DNA of 64,000 nt, taken from the NCBI GenBank assembly GCA_964609625.1, contig CAZSRS010000006.1, positions 84,370-148,369 on the forward strand, read 5' to 3'. Positions 26,456 through 35,421 of this stretch are shown here, one piece after another. A model generated the notes under the pieces. It was given only the letters and a program-made list of their open reading frames with translations, did no database searches and was not told the origin of the DNA. Within the stretch, counting starts at the first letter, position 1. Each line of letters opens with the position of its first letter. This stretch comes from G963674665 sp964609625. GTDB lineage: Bacteria > Desulfobacterota > Desulfovibrionia > Desulfovibrionales > Desulfovibrionaceae. Made by a program: the position numbers and the translations under genes.

Positions 26456-27937
26456 ATGAAGGTCCTGGCGCTCAATGCGCCCTATTTCGAGAAATTCTCG
26501 CGCCCCCAGCGCAGTCCGGCCGTGACGAAAAGCGGAACCCTCTACTTCCCGCTCTGGTTGTCCTTTTGCGTGGGCGTGCTGGAACAGGACGGCTTCGAGG
26601 TCGATTTCGTGGACGCCCCTGCCTGGGGTCTCGCACTGCATGACGTGCTGGAACGGGCCAGGGCCTTTGATCCCGGCCTCGTGGTCATGGACACCAGCAC
26701 CCCCAGCGTGCTCAACGACATCGGCGTGGCCGCGGCCCTGAAGCAGGCCCTGCCCGGGTGCGTGGTGGTCTTCGTGGGCACCCATGTCTCGGCCCTGCCA
26801 GAGCAGACCCTGGAGCAGGCCGCTGCCCATGGAAACGCCGTGGACCTGATCGCCCTGCGCGAATACGAGTACACGGTGCGCGAAGTGGCCAGGGCCGTGC
26901 ACCAGGCCGGCGGACTCCCTGATCTCGAGGTACTGCGCGGTATTCCCGGCCTGGCCCTGCGCGCTGACGCCGGGGTGGAGCGCACGCCGGAGCGCGGGTT
27001 CATCGAGGACCTCGACGCCCTGCCCTGGGTCAGCAAGGTCTATAAAAAGCACCTGGACATCCGCCACTATTTCAACCCCAACGCCCGCTACCCCATGGTC
27101 ACGCTGGTCTCCAGCCGGGGGTGCCCCTTCAAGTGCAGCTTCTGTGTCTATCCCCAGACCATGAGCGGCCGGCGTTACCGCTTCCGCTCGGTACGGGATG
27201 TAGTGGAGGAAATGGCCTGGGTGGCCGCCAATTTCCCCGAGGCCAAATCCATTTTCTTTGAGGACGACACCCTCACCGCGGACAAGAAGCGCTGTCAAGA
27301 GCTGAGCCGAAGCATCATCGAGCGCGGCCTGAAGCTGGACTGGACCGCCAACTCGCGCATCGACCTGGACCACGAGACCATGACCCTGATGCGTCGCGCC
27401 GGCTGCCGCATGCTCTGCGTGGGCTTCGAGAGCGGGGACCCCGAGGCCCTGAAGGCCATGCACAAGGGCATCAAGCGGGAGCGCATGCTCGAATTCATGC
27501 GCGACGCCCGCCGTGCCGGCATCCTCATCCACGGCTGCTTCATCTTCGGCTTTCCGGGCGACACCCGCGAGAGCATCGAGCGTACCATCGATTTCGCCAT
27601 CGAGCTGGCGCCGGACACCGTGCAATTCTATCCCGTGATGGTCTATCCCGGCACCGAGGCCTACGAGGAGTACAAGCAGCGGGGGTGGATCACGGTCAGC
27701 GACTTCAGCCGATGGCTCACGCCAGAGGGGCTGCACAACTGCGTGGTACGCAACGAGCAGCTCGGCGGCGAGGAACTGGTCCGGCTTTGCGACTTGGCTC
27801 GCCGGCGCTTCTATCTCAGGCCGGCCTACTTCCTCTACAAGCTCAGGCAGGTGTTGCTGCATCCCAAGGAATGGGGGCGTACCGCCAAGGCAGGGCGGAC
27901 GTTCTTCAAACACCTGTTGCGGGGATCAAAGGTCTAG
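26456..27937 (+). CDS. B12-binding radical SAM enzyme
   Basis: 493 residues; AGGAG precedes the ATG. Residues about 1-165 form a cobalamin-binding-like Rossmann domain (no DxHxxG, so binding is uncertain). The radical SAM core follows, with the 4Fe-4S ligands C223, C227 and C230 in CPFKCSFC, then a GFESGDPEALKAM strand. The C-terminal 120 residues have no named domain. The family includes methyltransferases and hopanoid or lipid modifiers such as HpnJ. Position between an export lipoprotein and a glycosyltransferase suggests envelope lipid or glycan modification. The preceding corrin genes show that B12 can be made. Confidence 0.85.
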   Translation: MKVLALNAPYFEKFSRPQRSPAVTKSGTLYFPLWLSFCVGVLEQDGFEVDFVDAPAWGLALHDVLERARAFDPGLVVMDTSTPSVLNDIGVAAALKQALPGCVVVFVGTHVSALPEQTLEQAAAHGNAVDLIALREYEYTVREVARAVHQAGGLPDLEVLRGIPGLALRADAGVERTPERGFIEDLDALPWVSKVYKKHLDIRHYFNPNARYPMVTLVSSRGCPFKCSFCVYPQTMSGRRYRFRSVRDVVEEMAWVAANFPEAKSIFFEDDTLTADKKRCQELSRSIIERGLKLDWTANSRIDLDHETMTLMRRAGCRMLCVGFESGDPEALKAMHKGIKRERMLEFMRDARRAGILIHGCFIFGFPGDTRESIERTIDFAIELAPDTVQFYPVMVYPGTEAYEEYKQRGWITVSDFSRWLTPEGLHNCVVRNEQLGGEELVRLCDLARRRFYLRPAYFLYKLRQVLLHPKEWGRTAKAGRTFFKHLLRGSKV

Positions 27938-27940
27938 ACC

Positions 27941-28927
27941 ATGGCCAACGAACAACTCGTCTGCTCCGTGGTGGTGCCGGCCTACAATGCCGCCCGCACC
28001 CTGGATGCCTGCCTCCAGGCCCTGAACACCCAGACCGCGCCCACGGATGCCTACGAGATCATCGTCGTGGACGACGGTTCCAGGGACAATACGGCCGAGA
28101 TCGCTCAACGCCATGGAGTCCGTCTGGTCCGTCAGGAGAACAGGGGCCCGGCAGCCGCGCGCAATCGGGGTGTTGCCGAGGCAAGAGGCGATATCGTCCT
28201 GTTCACGGACGCCGACTGCCAGCCGCTGCCGGACTGGATCGAGAACATGCTGGCACCCTTCGACGATCCCGCCGTTGCCGGGGTACAGGGCGCCTACCTC
28301 ACCCGGCAGACCTTTCTCACCGCGCGTTTCGCCCAGGCTGAGTTCGAGGACCGTTACGCGATTATGGCCCGCTTCGAGAGCATCGACCTCGTGGCCACCT
28401 ACGCGGCCGGGTTCCGGCGCGCGCTGTTCCTGCAGATGGGGGGGTTCGACGACTCCTTTCCCGTGGCCAACAACGAGGACACCGATTTCTCCTACCGCCT
28501 CTGCGCGGCCGGGCACAGGCTGGTGTTCGCGCCCGAGGCCAGGATCTTTCACCATCACCCCGGCACCCTGCGCAAGTACCTGCGCACCAAGTATTGGCGC
28601 GGCTATTGGCGTATGATCGTCTACCGCCGCTACCCGGAAAAGGCCGTGAAGGACCGCTACACCTCCACGCCGGTGAAGCTTCAGACCCTGGGCATGCTGG
28701 CCGTATACGGCCTCCTGCCCCTGGCCCTGTTCTGGCGCCCGGTCCGCTGGCTGCTCTTCTGCCTGCTGGCAGCCGTTCCCATCGCCGGGGCGTCCCTGAT
28801 CCGCCGCGCGTGGAACGAGGACAGGATCCTGGGCCTGGCCACGCCGTTCTATGTGCTGCTACGCGCTGCGGCCCTGGCCGCCGGCTCCCTGCACGGCCTC
28901 GCCGCCTGCCTTGTGAAGAAGCGCTGA
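27941..28927 (+). CDS. Family 2 glycosyltransferase, membrane-anchored
   Basis: 328 residues, 3 bp after the radical SAM gene. It starts with the GT2 fold: VVVPAYNAARTLDACLQAL, IIVVDDGSRDNT, then the metal-binding FTDADCQ. An NNEDTDFSYRL motif supplies the acceptor-side acids. One or two C-terminal membrane segments (about 250-285 and near 305) anchor it to the inner membrane. The substrate is unknown. Confidence 0.88.
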   Translation: MANEQLVCSVVVPAYNAARTLDACLQALNTQTAPTDAYEIIVVDDGSRDNTAEIAQRHGVRLVRQENRGPAAARNRGVAEARGDIVLFTDADCQPLPDWIENMLAPFDDPAVAGVQGAYLTRQTFLTARFAQAEFEDRYAIMARFESIDLVATYAAGFRRALFLQMGGFDDSFPVANNEDTDFSYRLCAAGHRLVFAPEARIFHHHPGTLRKYLRTKYWRGYWRMIVYRRYPEKAVKDRYTSTPVKLQTLGMLAVYGLLPLALFWRPVRWLLFCLLAAVPIAGASLIRRAWNEDRILGLATPFYVLLRAAALAAGSLHGLAACLVKKR

Positions 28928-28984
28928 GAATGCAACCGCCCGGTGGCAGGGCGCAGCCAAGGAATTTCCACCAAGGAGTACCCC

Positions 28985-30865
28985 ATGTTCGGCAGCATTG
29001 GTTTCGTGGATCTGGCGAGCGGCGCGAGCACCATCGCCCCTGTGCCTGAATCCTGGCGCCGCCGTTATCTCGGGGGGCGGGGCGTGAACATCCGTCTCCT
29101 GGCTCGTGGCCCAGTTCCCGGCATGTGCGCTCCAAGCTCCCTGCAAGAGTGGATGAGCCTCCAACCCCTGCTGTTTGGCGTGGGCCTGCTGGCCGGGCTG
29201 CCCTGCCCGTCGCCGTCACGCCTGAATATCACCGGCCCCTCGCCAGAGACAGGCCTCTTGGCCGATTCGAACATCGGCGGGGCCTTTGCCCCGGCCCTGC
29301 GTCGTGCCGGGTACGATCATCTGGCCCTGCTGGGCCAAGCGCCCGAGCCCTGCGTGCTCCTGGCCGAATCCGGCCGCCTGGTCTTGGAGCCGGCCGGCAC
29401 GCTCTGGGGGCTGGACACCCTGGAGGCCATCAAAGAATTGGAGCGACGCTACGGCCCCGACTCCCAGAGCTTGGTCATCGGCCGCGCCGGCGAGAACCAG
29501 GTGCGCTTCGCCTGCGTGCGGCACGGCCTGAAGAGCGCGGCCGGCCGTGGCGGACTGGGCTGCCTCATGGGCATGAAACGCGTCAAGGCCGTGGTCGCGC
29601 GCGGCGGGGGCAGGCCCGAGGCATGTGACGACGCCGGACTGCGCGCGTGCAGCGAGGAGCAGCACAAGCGCATCCTCGCCACCAGGACCCGTGAGGTCCT
29701 GCACGCTTACGGCACCATTTTCCTCTTCGACCTGCACAACTACGTCGGCATCGTGCGCACCCTCAACGGCCGTTTGAACCGTTTCATCGAGGGGCGCGCC
29801 ATGCGTACCAAGGCCTTTGCCAGGTACTTCACCGGCAGACGCCCCTGCCAGGGGTGCCGCATCGCCTGCCGCCACGTCTATCAGGTGGAAGACGCCCAGG
29901 GGCGCATCGTGGAAAACGAAGGACCGGAGTACGGCATGGTGGGCAATTTCGGCCCGGTGCTCGGCATCGCCGACGCCAAGGCCCTGCTGCTGCTCAACCA
30001 TCAGCTCAACGACCTGGGTCTGGACGCCGCGTCCGCCGGCAACATCATCGCCTGGGCCATGGAGCTTTTCGACAAGGGCCTGCTGACCACGGCGGACACC
30101 GACGGCCTGGAATTGCGCTGGGGGGACGCGGCCATTGTTGCCCGCCTGTTGGAGGATATCGCCGCATGCAGAGGCTTCGGCGCCCTCCTGGCCAAGGGGG
30201 CGCGGGAAGCTGCCGCAGCCATCGGCAAGGGCGCGGCCGAGCACCTGATCTGGGTCAAGAACAGCCCGCAGTCCGATTCCGTGGACGTGCGCGCCTACAA
30301 GGGCTTTGCCCTGGGCGTGGCCACCGCCACCAGGGGGGGCGATCACCTGCGCAGCCGCCCCACCATGGAGGCCTTGCACCTGCCCGCGGAGCAGCTCCGC
30401 GCCATGTACGGCGCGGATATCTCGCCGGACCCCACCAGCTACCAGGGCAAAGCGCGCATGGTCTGGCAGTCGGAGCGCGAATACGCCCTGGCCGACGCCC
30501 TGGGGCTCTGCCGCTTTGCCCAGCGCTTCAACAGCCCGGACCTGCTCGCCCCCGAAGACCTGCGCAACCTGGCCGAGCTGGCCTCTGGCCTGCGCTGGAG
30601 TCCAGAGGAATTCCTGGATATCGGGGAGCGTATCACCTGCCTGGACCGCTGCTACCTGGCTGCGCGCGGCGTCACTCGCAAGGACGACTCCCTGCCTCCG
30701 CGCTATTTCGAGCCCATGCCCGAGGGAGGCTACGCCGGGGAGTGTATCGACCCGCGTCGGTTCGCGGCCATGCTCGACGAGTACTACGACCTGCACGGCT
30801 GGGAGCGCGCCACGGGGCGCCCTTTGCCGGAGACGCTGGAGCGGCTGGACATCGAGCCGGAATAG
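28985..30865 (+). CDS. Aldehyde:ferredoxin oxidoreductase (tungsten enzyme)
   Basis: 626 residues from an ATG preceded by AAGGAGTACCCC. The N-terminal tungstopterin domain begins with GGRGVNIRLLAR. The 4Fe-4S ligands are C288, C291 and C295 in CQGCRIAC, with the distal Cys at 509 (LGLCRFAQ). Length and order match the AOR family, which oxidises aldehydes to acids with ferredoxin. It sits 58 bp after a glycosyltransferase gene, so co-transcription is possible but may be coincidental. The exact aldehyde is unknown. Confidence 0.9.
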   Translation: MFGSIGFVDLASGASTIAPVPESWRRRYLGGRGVNIRLLARGPVPGMCAPSSLQEWMSLQPLLFGVGLLAGLPCPSPSRLNITGPSPETGLLADSNIGGAFAPALRRAGYDHLALLGQAPEPCVLLAESGRLVLEPAGTLWGLDTLEAIKELERRYGPDSQSLVIGRAGENQVRFACVRHGLKSAAGRGGLGCLMGMKRVKAVVARGGGRPEACDDAGLRACSEEQHKRILATRTREVLHAYGTIFLFDLHNYVGIVRTLNGRLNRFIEGRAMRTKAFARYFTGRRPCQGCRIACRHVYQVEDAQGRIVENEGPEYGMVGNFGPVLGIADAKALLLLNHQLNDLGLDAASAGNIIAWAMELFDKGLLTTADTDGLELRWGDAAIVARLLEDIAACRGFGALLAKGAREAAAAIGKGAAEHLIWVKNSPQSDSVDVRAYKGFALGVATATRGGDHLRSRPTMEALHLPAEQLRAMYGADISPDPTSYQGKARMVWQSEREYALADALGLCRFAQRFNSPDLLAPEDLRNLAELASGLRWSPEEFLDIGERITCLDRCYLAARGVTRKDDSLPPRYFEPMPEGGYAGECIDPRRFAAMLDEYYDLHGWERATGRPLPETLERLDIEPE

Positions 30866-30867
30866 CC

Positions 30868-31782
30868 TCAGAGCGGGCCGAATTCCTCACGCAAGCGCGC
30901 CAAGGCATGCTCTTCCTTGGCCCTGTACCGCTCCTTTTCCAGAAAGGTGGGCTGCCCAGTGGGCGGCACGTCGTGGTGCATGTAGGCGTAGATGTCGAAG
31001 TTCTTGGCCGTGTGGCCGCGGATGTGCATCTCCCGGAACCACTGGCAGCCCACGTCGAGAATTTGCTTGCCCACGCCGATGATGGCGCCGAAGGGCGTGA
31101 CCCGCCCCTGTGGCACGGTCAGCTTTCTGGCGGTCTTCAGGTCGATGAGCGCGCACCATTCGTTGACCCGGCACTCGGGCAGGGGCCAGGGCTGCTTCTG
31201 GAACATGGGGTGCATGCGGGGCACATGGTATGCGCGCATGAGCGCCCCTTCGGGCGTGGGGGTGGACTTGTACAGCGCGGTGAGTTCGGCGAAATCCGGC
31301 CGATACTCGAGGTGGCGCTCAGGCCCGCACTTGCCCGTGAACGCGGCGGGGCAGTACCAGCATTGCCCCACGTGGCCGATGGCGATGTGCTCCCCGAGGT
31401 TGTCACGCAGGGCGCCGACCACGTCGTCGAAGAACCAGGCGTCGTTGTGGACGATCAGCACGTGGTCCTTGTCCGACATCTCCCAGCCGTATTGGTAGCG
31501 CACGCTGTGGCGGTAGGCCGTGTCGCCCAGCTTTTCGTACTCCAGGCCGAAGCAGTAGTGCCATTGCGGGGGCATGAAGTAGACGATCTTGTGCTTCAGG
31601 CGCTCCAGGACGAAGCCGTGCTGGCCGCTCTGGATGTCCACGCCCTGGGACTGGGTGTTCTCCTCGACAAAGTAGATTCTGTCGATGTGCCGGCCGCAGG
31701 AGCGCTCCAATGAGAGCAGGGCCAGGGCAGTCTGCCAGGGTTTGCCGCAGACACTGATGATCACGTCGATTTTGGAGGCCAT
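30868..31782 (-). CDS. Putative glycosyltransferase-like protein
   Basis: 304 residues; AGAGGTGCC before the ATG. The N terminus (KIDVIISVCGKPWQTALALLSLE ... IYFVEE) and VLIVHNDAWFFDD resemble a GT-A nucleotide-sugar fold, but a canonical DxD is not obvious (HNDA is a candidate). The rest has many Cys, Trp and His (CWYCPAAFTGKCG). No family was recognised with confidence. It converges on the aldehyde oxidoreductase gene with 2 bp between stops. Confidence 0.5.
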   Translation of the reverse strand: MASKIDVIISVCGKPWQTALALLSLERSCGRHIDRIYFVEENTQSQGVDIQSGQHGFVLERLKHKIVYFMPPQWHYCFGLEYEKLGDTAYRHSVRYQYGWEMSDKDHVLIVHNDAWFFDDVVGALRDNLGEHIAIGHVGQCWYCPAAFTGKCGPERHLEYRPDFAELTALYKSTPTPEGALMRAYHVPRMHPMFQKQPWPLPECRVNEWCALIDLKTARKLTVPQGRVTPFGAIIGVGKQILDVGCQWFREMHIRGHTAKNFDIYAYMHHDVPPTGQPTFLEKERYRAKEEHALARLREEFGPL

Positions 31783-32102
31783 GGCACCTCTCTGTGGGGG
31801 TCAGGGGAGAACAGGGTCAGGGGTGCGGATCACAGGTGCTCCCTGGTGGAGAGTACGTATGCCGCTGCCGGAACGCAAGGGGGGCCATAGAGGAGTTATT
31901 GGTGAAATCTTTGCGTCAAAGTTGGGAGGATATGCACTGGAAAGGCGCCTCGGCGCTAGTCAACAAATGCAGGGAAGGCGGACTGCAATGAAAGAAAATA
32001 AATGATGGATAGAATTGCTAGGTCCGCTTGATTGATTTGCTCAAAACAGTAGCAATGTGCTGGATATCGTAACTGTTGGCTAAAGAATTCAGCCATGTTG
32101 TT
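31783..32102. other. Gap without recognisable gene
   Basis: 320 bp between the glycosyltransferase-like gene and the broken hicA. The right half is AT-rich like the hicBA remnant itself. The left end must hold the promoter of the minus-strand glycosyltransferase-like gene. No repeat or structured RNA was seen. Confidence 0.4.
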
Positions 32103-32285
32103 TTAAAATTGTATACACAGATCATTACATATGTTCTTACACAATATGTTCGGTATCTCGGAATGACGTAATACAGCGGAGCTTTTATTTGTCTCGGGAT
32201 GCCACCACCAAAAGTGTTTGGCGCCTTCCCGAAGAAGCTCGCAACCATTTTACTGCAAATGAAGAATAAAGTGTCGACGTTTCAT
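32103..32285 (-). pseudogene. hicA: hicA-type toxin gene interrupted by TAA at codon 12
   Basis: 61 codons on the minus strand, ATG at 32285-32283 overlapping the hicB stop in an ATGA. It reads MKRRHFILHLQ, then TAA (32252-32250), then NGCELLREGAKHFWWWHPE, and continues through SSAVLRHSEIPNILCKNI to the final TAA. Apart from the single stop it matches the HicA/YcfA double-stranded RNA-binding toxin fold, including the conserved His after GAK and the P/L-RHSEI segment. The family has a Lys or Glu at the stop position. HicA cleaves mRNA; this copy should be inactive unless the stop is suppressed. Confidence 0.78.
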
Positions 32286-32497
32286 GCTTTTAAGGTGACG
32301 TGCGTGAATTCGTCTCCAACTGCCACCAAGGCATCTTCTCTATTCATGGCGACTGCCTCGCACAATGTAGCCTGCAGGGTTTCAAGGAGTTCCTCCCTGC
32401 TGCGCTCCTGACAGTTGACGCCGGGAATCTCCTCGACCCAGCCGACCCACCAGTCTCCGTCCTGCCTGATTACAGCGGAGTATTCGTTGGATTACAT
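32282..32497 (-). pseudogene. hicB: hicB-type antitoxin gene with TAA as second codon
   Basis: On the minus strand an ATG (32497-32495), preceded by AGGAATGATC, is followed directly by TAA (32494-32492). It then runs open through SNEYSAVIRQDGDWWVGWVEE, IPGVNCQERSREELLETLQAT and ends HVTLKA-TGA. This is a HicB-like partial RNase H fold; related proteins start with M-x-SNEY, so one sense codon appears to have become TAA. No ATG, GTG or TTG follows before the conserved core. hicA follows with a 4-bp overlap. Confidence 0.75.
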
Positions 32498-32847
32498 GAT
32501 CATTCCTATCGTTGAAGTCAAATTGTCATTAAGCGTGCTTGGGTAGCCCCTCTCATCGCGGTCAGAACCATCAGGCGAAGGTACCGGCAGGCATTTCGGA
32601 GGTGCCCAAACGCGCATTGTCGTGTAAAATTCGTCGGTAATGAGTTGTTCTTTACGGAGCGATGTAAAATGATACACGCTGGCATTATCGACGGTTGTGT
32701 TTTACTGGATCTGCGAGCTCTTCAATGGTGATAGCAGACCCGCAGTCTGCAATCAAGCCTTGCCTGTTGGCTGAAACCGTACAACACGCACAAGGCCGGC
32801 GCATTGCCGGCCTTGTGTCATCGTCGTCAATGCGCAACGGGCGCGAT
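32498..32847. other. Gap with a doubtful 61-codon ORF and a hairpin
   Basis: 350 bp. A minus-strand frame of 61 codons (32677-32492) begins MYHFTSLRKEQLITDEFY and ends at the TAA inside hicB. It matches no family I know and has no clear ribosome-binding site. It may be upstream leader of hicBA. The hairpin at 32790-32816 lies at the right end. Confidence 0.4.
32790..32816. terminator. Strong hairpin downstream of the DUF2087 gene
   Basis: ACAAGGCCGGC (32790-32800) pairs perfectly with GCCGGCCTTGT (32806-32816) around GCATT. The 11-bp stem sits 31 bp past the DUF2087 stop. A T-run is weak on both strands (GTGTTGT on the minus side), so termination is probable but not certain. Confidence 0.6.
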
Positions 32848-33393
32848 CTACTGCCGCGGGTGCTGGAACAGTGCCGCGGCCTCGGCAGGTGGTCGTCGCT
32901 CCAGCCGCTTGTACTCGCGGCCGTCCGGGGTGCGTGTGACCATGCCCCGGTCCACCAGTTCACGCCGCAGCAGCGCGTGATCGCCGAAAAGGTGGCGTTG
33001 TTGCAAGAGTTCGCTGATCTCGCGTTCCGTGAAGCTGACGCGCGCCGGCAACCTCGACCAGAGCACCCAGAGGCAGAGCATGCGCTGGCTGAATTTGCCG
33101 GGCCAGCGGATCAGCCGCCCCTGATCATCGAAGAGACGCACCACCTGTTGCACGCGCTTGTGGTCGATCTCCTCCGCTGGTGGAGGGGGCGCTGAATGCC
33201 GGGCCTCGAGGTCGGCAAGGGCCTCCTGCTGGGCACGGAAGTGCTGGAAGTTGCGATAGCCACCCGCCCGGCTGAGCAGGTTGAGCATCTCGAGGTGGCT
33301 GGGAAGCCGCTCCAGGCCGCCGATCTGACGGCGCAGGGAGCGGGCGAACGCGGCGATGTCGCCCACGTAAAGGGACAAGGGAATCCTGGACAT
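32848..33393 (-). CDS. DUF2087 domain protein
   Basis: 181 residues; GAGGATAAGTC precedes the ATG. The N-terminal half (PLSLYVGDIAAFARSLRRQI ... GYRNFQHFRAQ) is a short helical region seen with this family. The C-terminal half matches DUF2087: DDQGRLIRWPGKFSQRMLCLWVL, FTEREISELLQQRHLFGDHALLRREL, and a wing-like RTPDGREYKR. This looks like a winged-helix DNA-binding fold, so it may be a regulator. Function unknown. Confidence 0.72.
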   Translation of the reverse strand: MSRIPLSLYVGDIAAFARSLRRQIGGLERLPSHLEMLNLLSRAGGYRNFQHFRAQQEALADLEARHSAPPPPAEEIDHKRVQQVVRLFDDQGRLIRWPGKFSQRMLCLWVLWSRLPARVSFTEREISELLQQRHLFGDHALLRRELVDRGMVTRTPDGREYKRLERRPPAEAAALFQHPRQ

Positions 33394-33622
33394 GACTTAT
33401 CCTCGCTTGTCGCGCCTGCCAAAAACGATTGACTGCCGGTGGTCGCCGTCTTCCGACTCGGCACGGGGATAAGGTGTCGATAGGAAAGGGTATGAGGCAG
33501 GTTTAGCACCCCGGATACGGGGCGGCGACGCCTAGGTGAACTGCCGACCAAGGCGTACCATACAGGGGCTTGCGGTCGTATGCAACAGGAGCGAGGGAGC
33601 CAAGCGCGAGAAGGTGTGGCAT

Positions 33623-33656
33623 GGGGGAGGAGCGTTTTTCAAAAGCTTCCTCCCCC
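33623..33656 (-). terminator. Terminator after gltX
   Basis: GGGGGAGGAGC (33623-33633) pairs with GCTTCCTCCCCC around a TTTTTCAAAA loop. It lies 25 bp past the gltX stop. A related purine-rich stem follows leuD at 63070, so this looks like the organism's common terminator style. Confidence 0.65.
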
Positions 33657-33680
33657 GGAAAGACGTCTTTCATCAGTGTG

Positions 33681-35090
33681 TCACGCCCCCAACGCCAAGG
33701 CGGTGCACAGGCGGGTCAGGGTCTTGTCCCTGCCCAGCACCGTTATCATCTCGAACAGACCGGGGCTGAAGGTTCGGCCCGTGAGCGCCACCCGCAGGGG
33801 CTGGGCCAGGAGCTTGAATTTGATCTGGTGCTGGTCCAGGTAGGCTTGCACGGACGCTTCCAGTGTGGGCTGATCAAAGGGCTCGACCTCGCGCAGCAGG
33901 ACCGCCACGCGCTCAAGATGCTCCCGGGTCTCTGGGGTCAGGAACTTCCGCACGGCCTCGGGGTCGTAGTCCAGCGCTGTGTCGGGGCGGACGAAGATCT
34001 CGGCCTGTTCGGCCATCTCCTGCATGGTCTTGGCCCTGGGTTGGAACAGGGGCGTGACCGTGGCCAGGTAGGCGATGTCGGCGGCCTCTGGCCCCAGGCC
34101 CTGCATGCCGGCCCAGCGTTCTGCCAGCAGCGCGGCCAGTCGCTCGGGCGGGGATTCCTTGATGTAGTGGCTGTTCAGCCAGTTCAGCTTTTCGGGGTCA
34201 AAAGCCGAGGCCGAGGAGTTGAGATGCTCGATGCTGAAGAGTCGGAGCAGCTCCTGGCGGGAGAATATCTCCTGGTCGCCGTGGGCCCAGCCCAGCCGCA
34301 CCAGGTAGTTGACCAGGGCTTCGGGCAGGTAACCGTCCTGCTCGTACTCCATGACCGAGCGCGCGCCGTGGCGCTTGGAGAGTTTCTTCTTGTCCGGCCC
34401 CAGGATCATGGGAACATGGCCGAAGCGCGGCAAGGGAAAGCCCAGGGCCTGGTAGAGCAGAATCTGACGCGGGGTGTTGTTCACGTGGTCGTCGCCGCGC
34501 AGCACGTGGGTCACGCCCTGGTCATGGTCGTCGGCCACCACGGCCAGGTTGTACGTGGGCGCGCCGTCGGTCCGGCGCAGGACCATGTCGTCCAGCTCGG
34601 TGTTTTCCACGGCGATGACGCCCTTGACCATGTCCTCGAACACGGTCTTGCCCGTGAGCGGGGTCTTGAAACGCACCACACGTCCCTCGCCGTGGGGCAG
34701 GCCGCGCTCGCGGCAGCGGCCGTCGTACTTGGGTTTCAGACCCTTGGCCCTGGCCTCCTCGCGCATGGCCTCCACCTCTTCCGGGGAGCATTCGCAATAA
34801 TAGGCATGCCCCGTGGCCAGCATCCGGTCCACGTGTTCGTTGTAGAAATCGAAGCGCTGGCTCTGGTAGATGGGCTCGCCGTCCCATTCCAGGCCCAGCC
34901 AGGTCATGGAGCGCAGGATGGCCTCGGTCATCTCCTGGCTGGAGCGTGTTTGGTCGGTGTCTTCGATGCGCAGGAGGAAACGCCCCCCCTGGCTGCGGGC
35001 CAAAAGCCAATTGAAAATCGCGGTCCGCGCCCCCCCGATGTGCAGATGCCCGGTAGGGCTGGGGGCGAACCGCGTCACGGGCGCCGTCAT
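33681..35090 (-). CDS. gltX: Glutamyl-tRNA synthetase
   Basis: 469 residues from an ATG with TGAGGATCAC upstream; the longer frame to 35267 overlaps the NifU-like gene. The class I HIGH motif reads HIGG in RFAPSPTGHLHIGGARTA and the KMSKS motif reads KLSKRHG. CECSPEE and a later single Cys form an incomplete zinc site. It charges tRNA-Glu (and possibly tRNA-Gln, if a GatCAB amidotransferase exists elsewhere). It lies 77 bp after the NifU-like gene. Confidence 0.96.
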   Translation of the reverse strand: MTAPVTRFAPSPTGHLHIGGARTAIFNWLLARSQGGRFLLRIEDTDQTRSSQEMTEAILRSMTWLGLEWDGEPIYQSQRFDFYNEHVDRMLATGHAYYCECSPEEVEAMREEARAKGLKPKYDGRCRERGLPHGEGRVVRFKTPLTGKTVFEDMVKGVIAVENTELDDMVLRRTDGAPTYNLAVVADDHDQGVTHVLRGDDHVNNTPRQILLYQALGFPLPRFGHVPMILGPDKKKLSKRHGARSVMEYEQDGYLPEALVNYLVRLGWAHGDQEIFSRQELLRLFSIEHLNSSASAFDPEKLNWLNSHYIKESPPERLAALLAERWAGMQGLGPEAADIAYLATVTPLFQPRAKTMQEMAEQAEIFVRPDTALDYDPEAVRKFLTPETREHLERVAVLLREVEPFDQPTLEASVQAYLDQHQIKFKLLAQPLRVALTGRTFSPGLFEMITVLGRDKTLTRLCTALALGA

Positions 35091-35167
35091 GTGATCCTCA
35101 CAAGGAAATGACGCACCGACGGAAAGCTCCCGCCGGTGCGTGGTTGGAACATGGTGTTCGGGCGGAG

Positions 35168-35389
35168 CTAGACCGACTCGACGGCCTTGACCTCGGGCAC
35201 CTCGCGCATGAGGATGCGCTCGATGCCGTTCTTCAAGGTGATCTGCGACATGGGGCATCCCTTGCACGCTCCCACGAGCCGCACCTTGACAATGCCGTTG
35301 TCGGTGATCTCGATCAGCTCCACGTCGCCGCCGTCGGCTTGCAGCGCGGGTTTAACCTTGGCCAGTGCGGCTTCCACTTTCTCTTTCAT
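35168..35389 (-). CDS. NifU C-terminal-domain (Nfu) iron-sulfur protein
   Basis: 73 residues; CAGGAGTCACCCC before the ATG. The whole protein is one NifU-like domain: VKPALQADGGDVELIEI, then the 4Fe-4S-binding CxxC in GACKGCPMSQITLKNGIE. It carries clusters to client apoproteins as a dimer. It is upstream of gltX on the same strand. Confidence 0.93.
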   Translation of the reverse strand: MKEKVEAALAKVKPALQADGGDVELIEITDNGIVKVRLVGACKGCPMSQITLKNGIERILMREVPEVKAVESV

Positions 35390-35421
35390 GGGGTGACTCC
35401 TGGTATGTATGATGCCTGCGG

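Noticed and set aside
29854..31713. Long plus-strand open frame of 619 codons
   Set aside because: It runs through the third frame of the aldehyde oxidoreductase gene and antisense of the next gene; the product is low-complexity Arg/Gly/Pro. It is a GC-rich shadow.
32018..32248. 76-codon minus-strand ORF starting at an ATG inside hicA
   Set aside because: It is in another frame than the HicA protein, which shows clear family similarity in its own frame; this one shows none.
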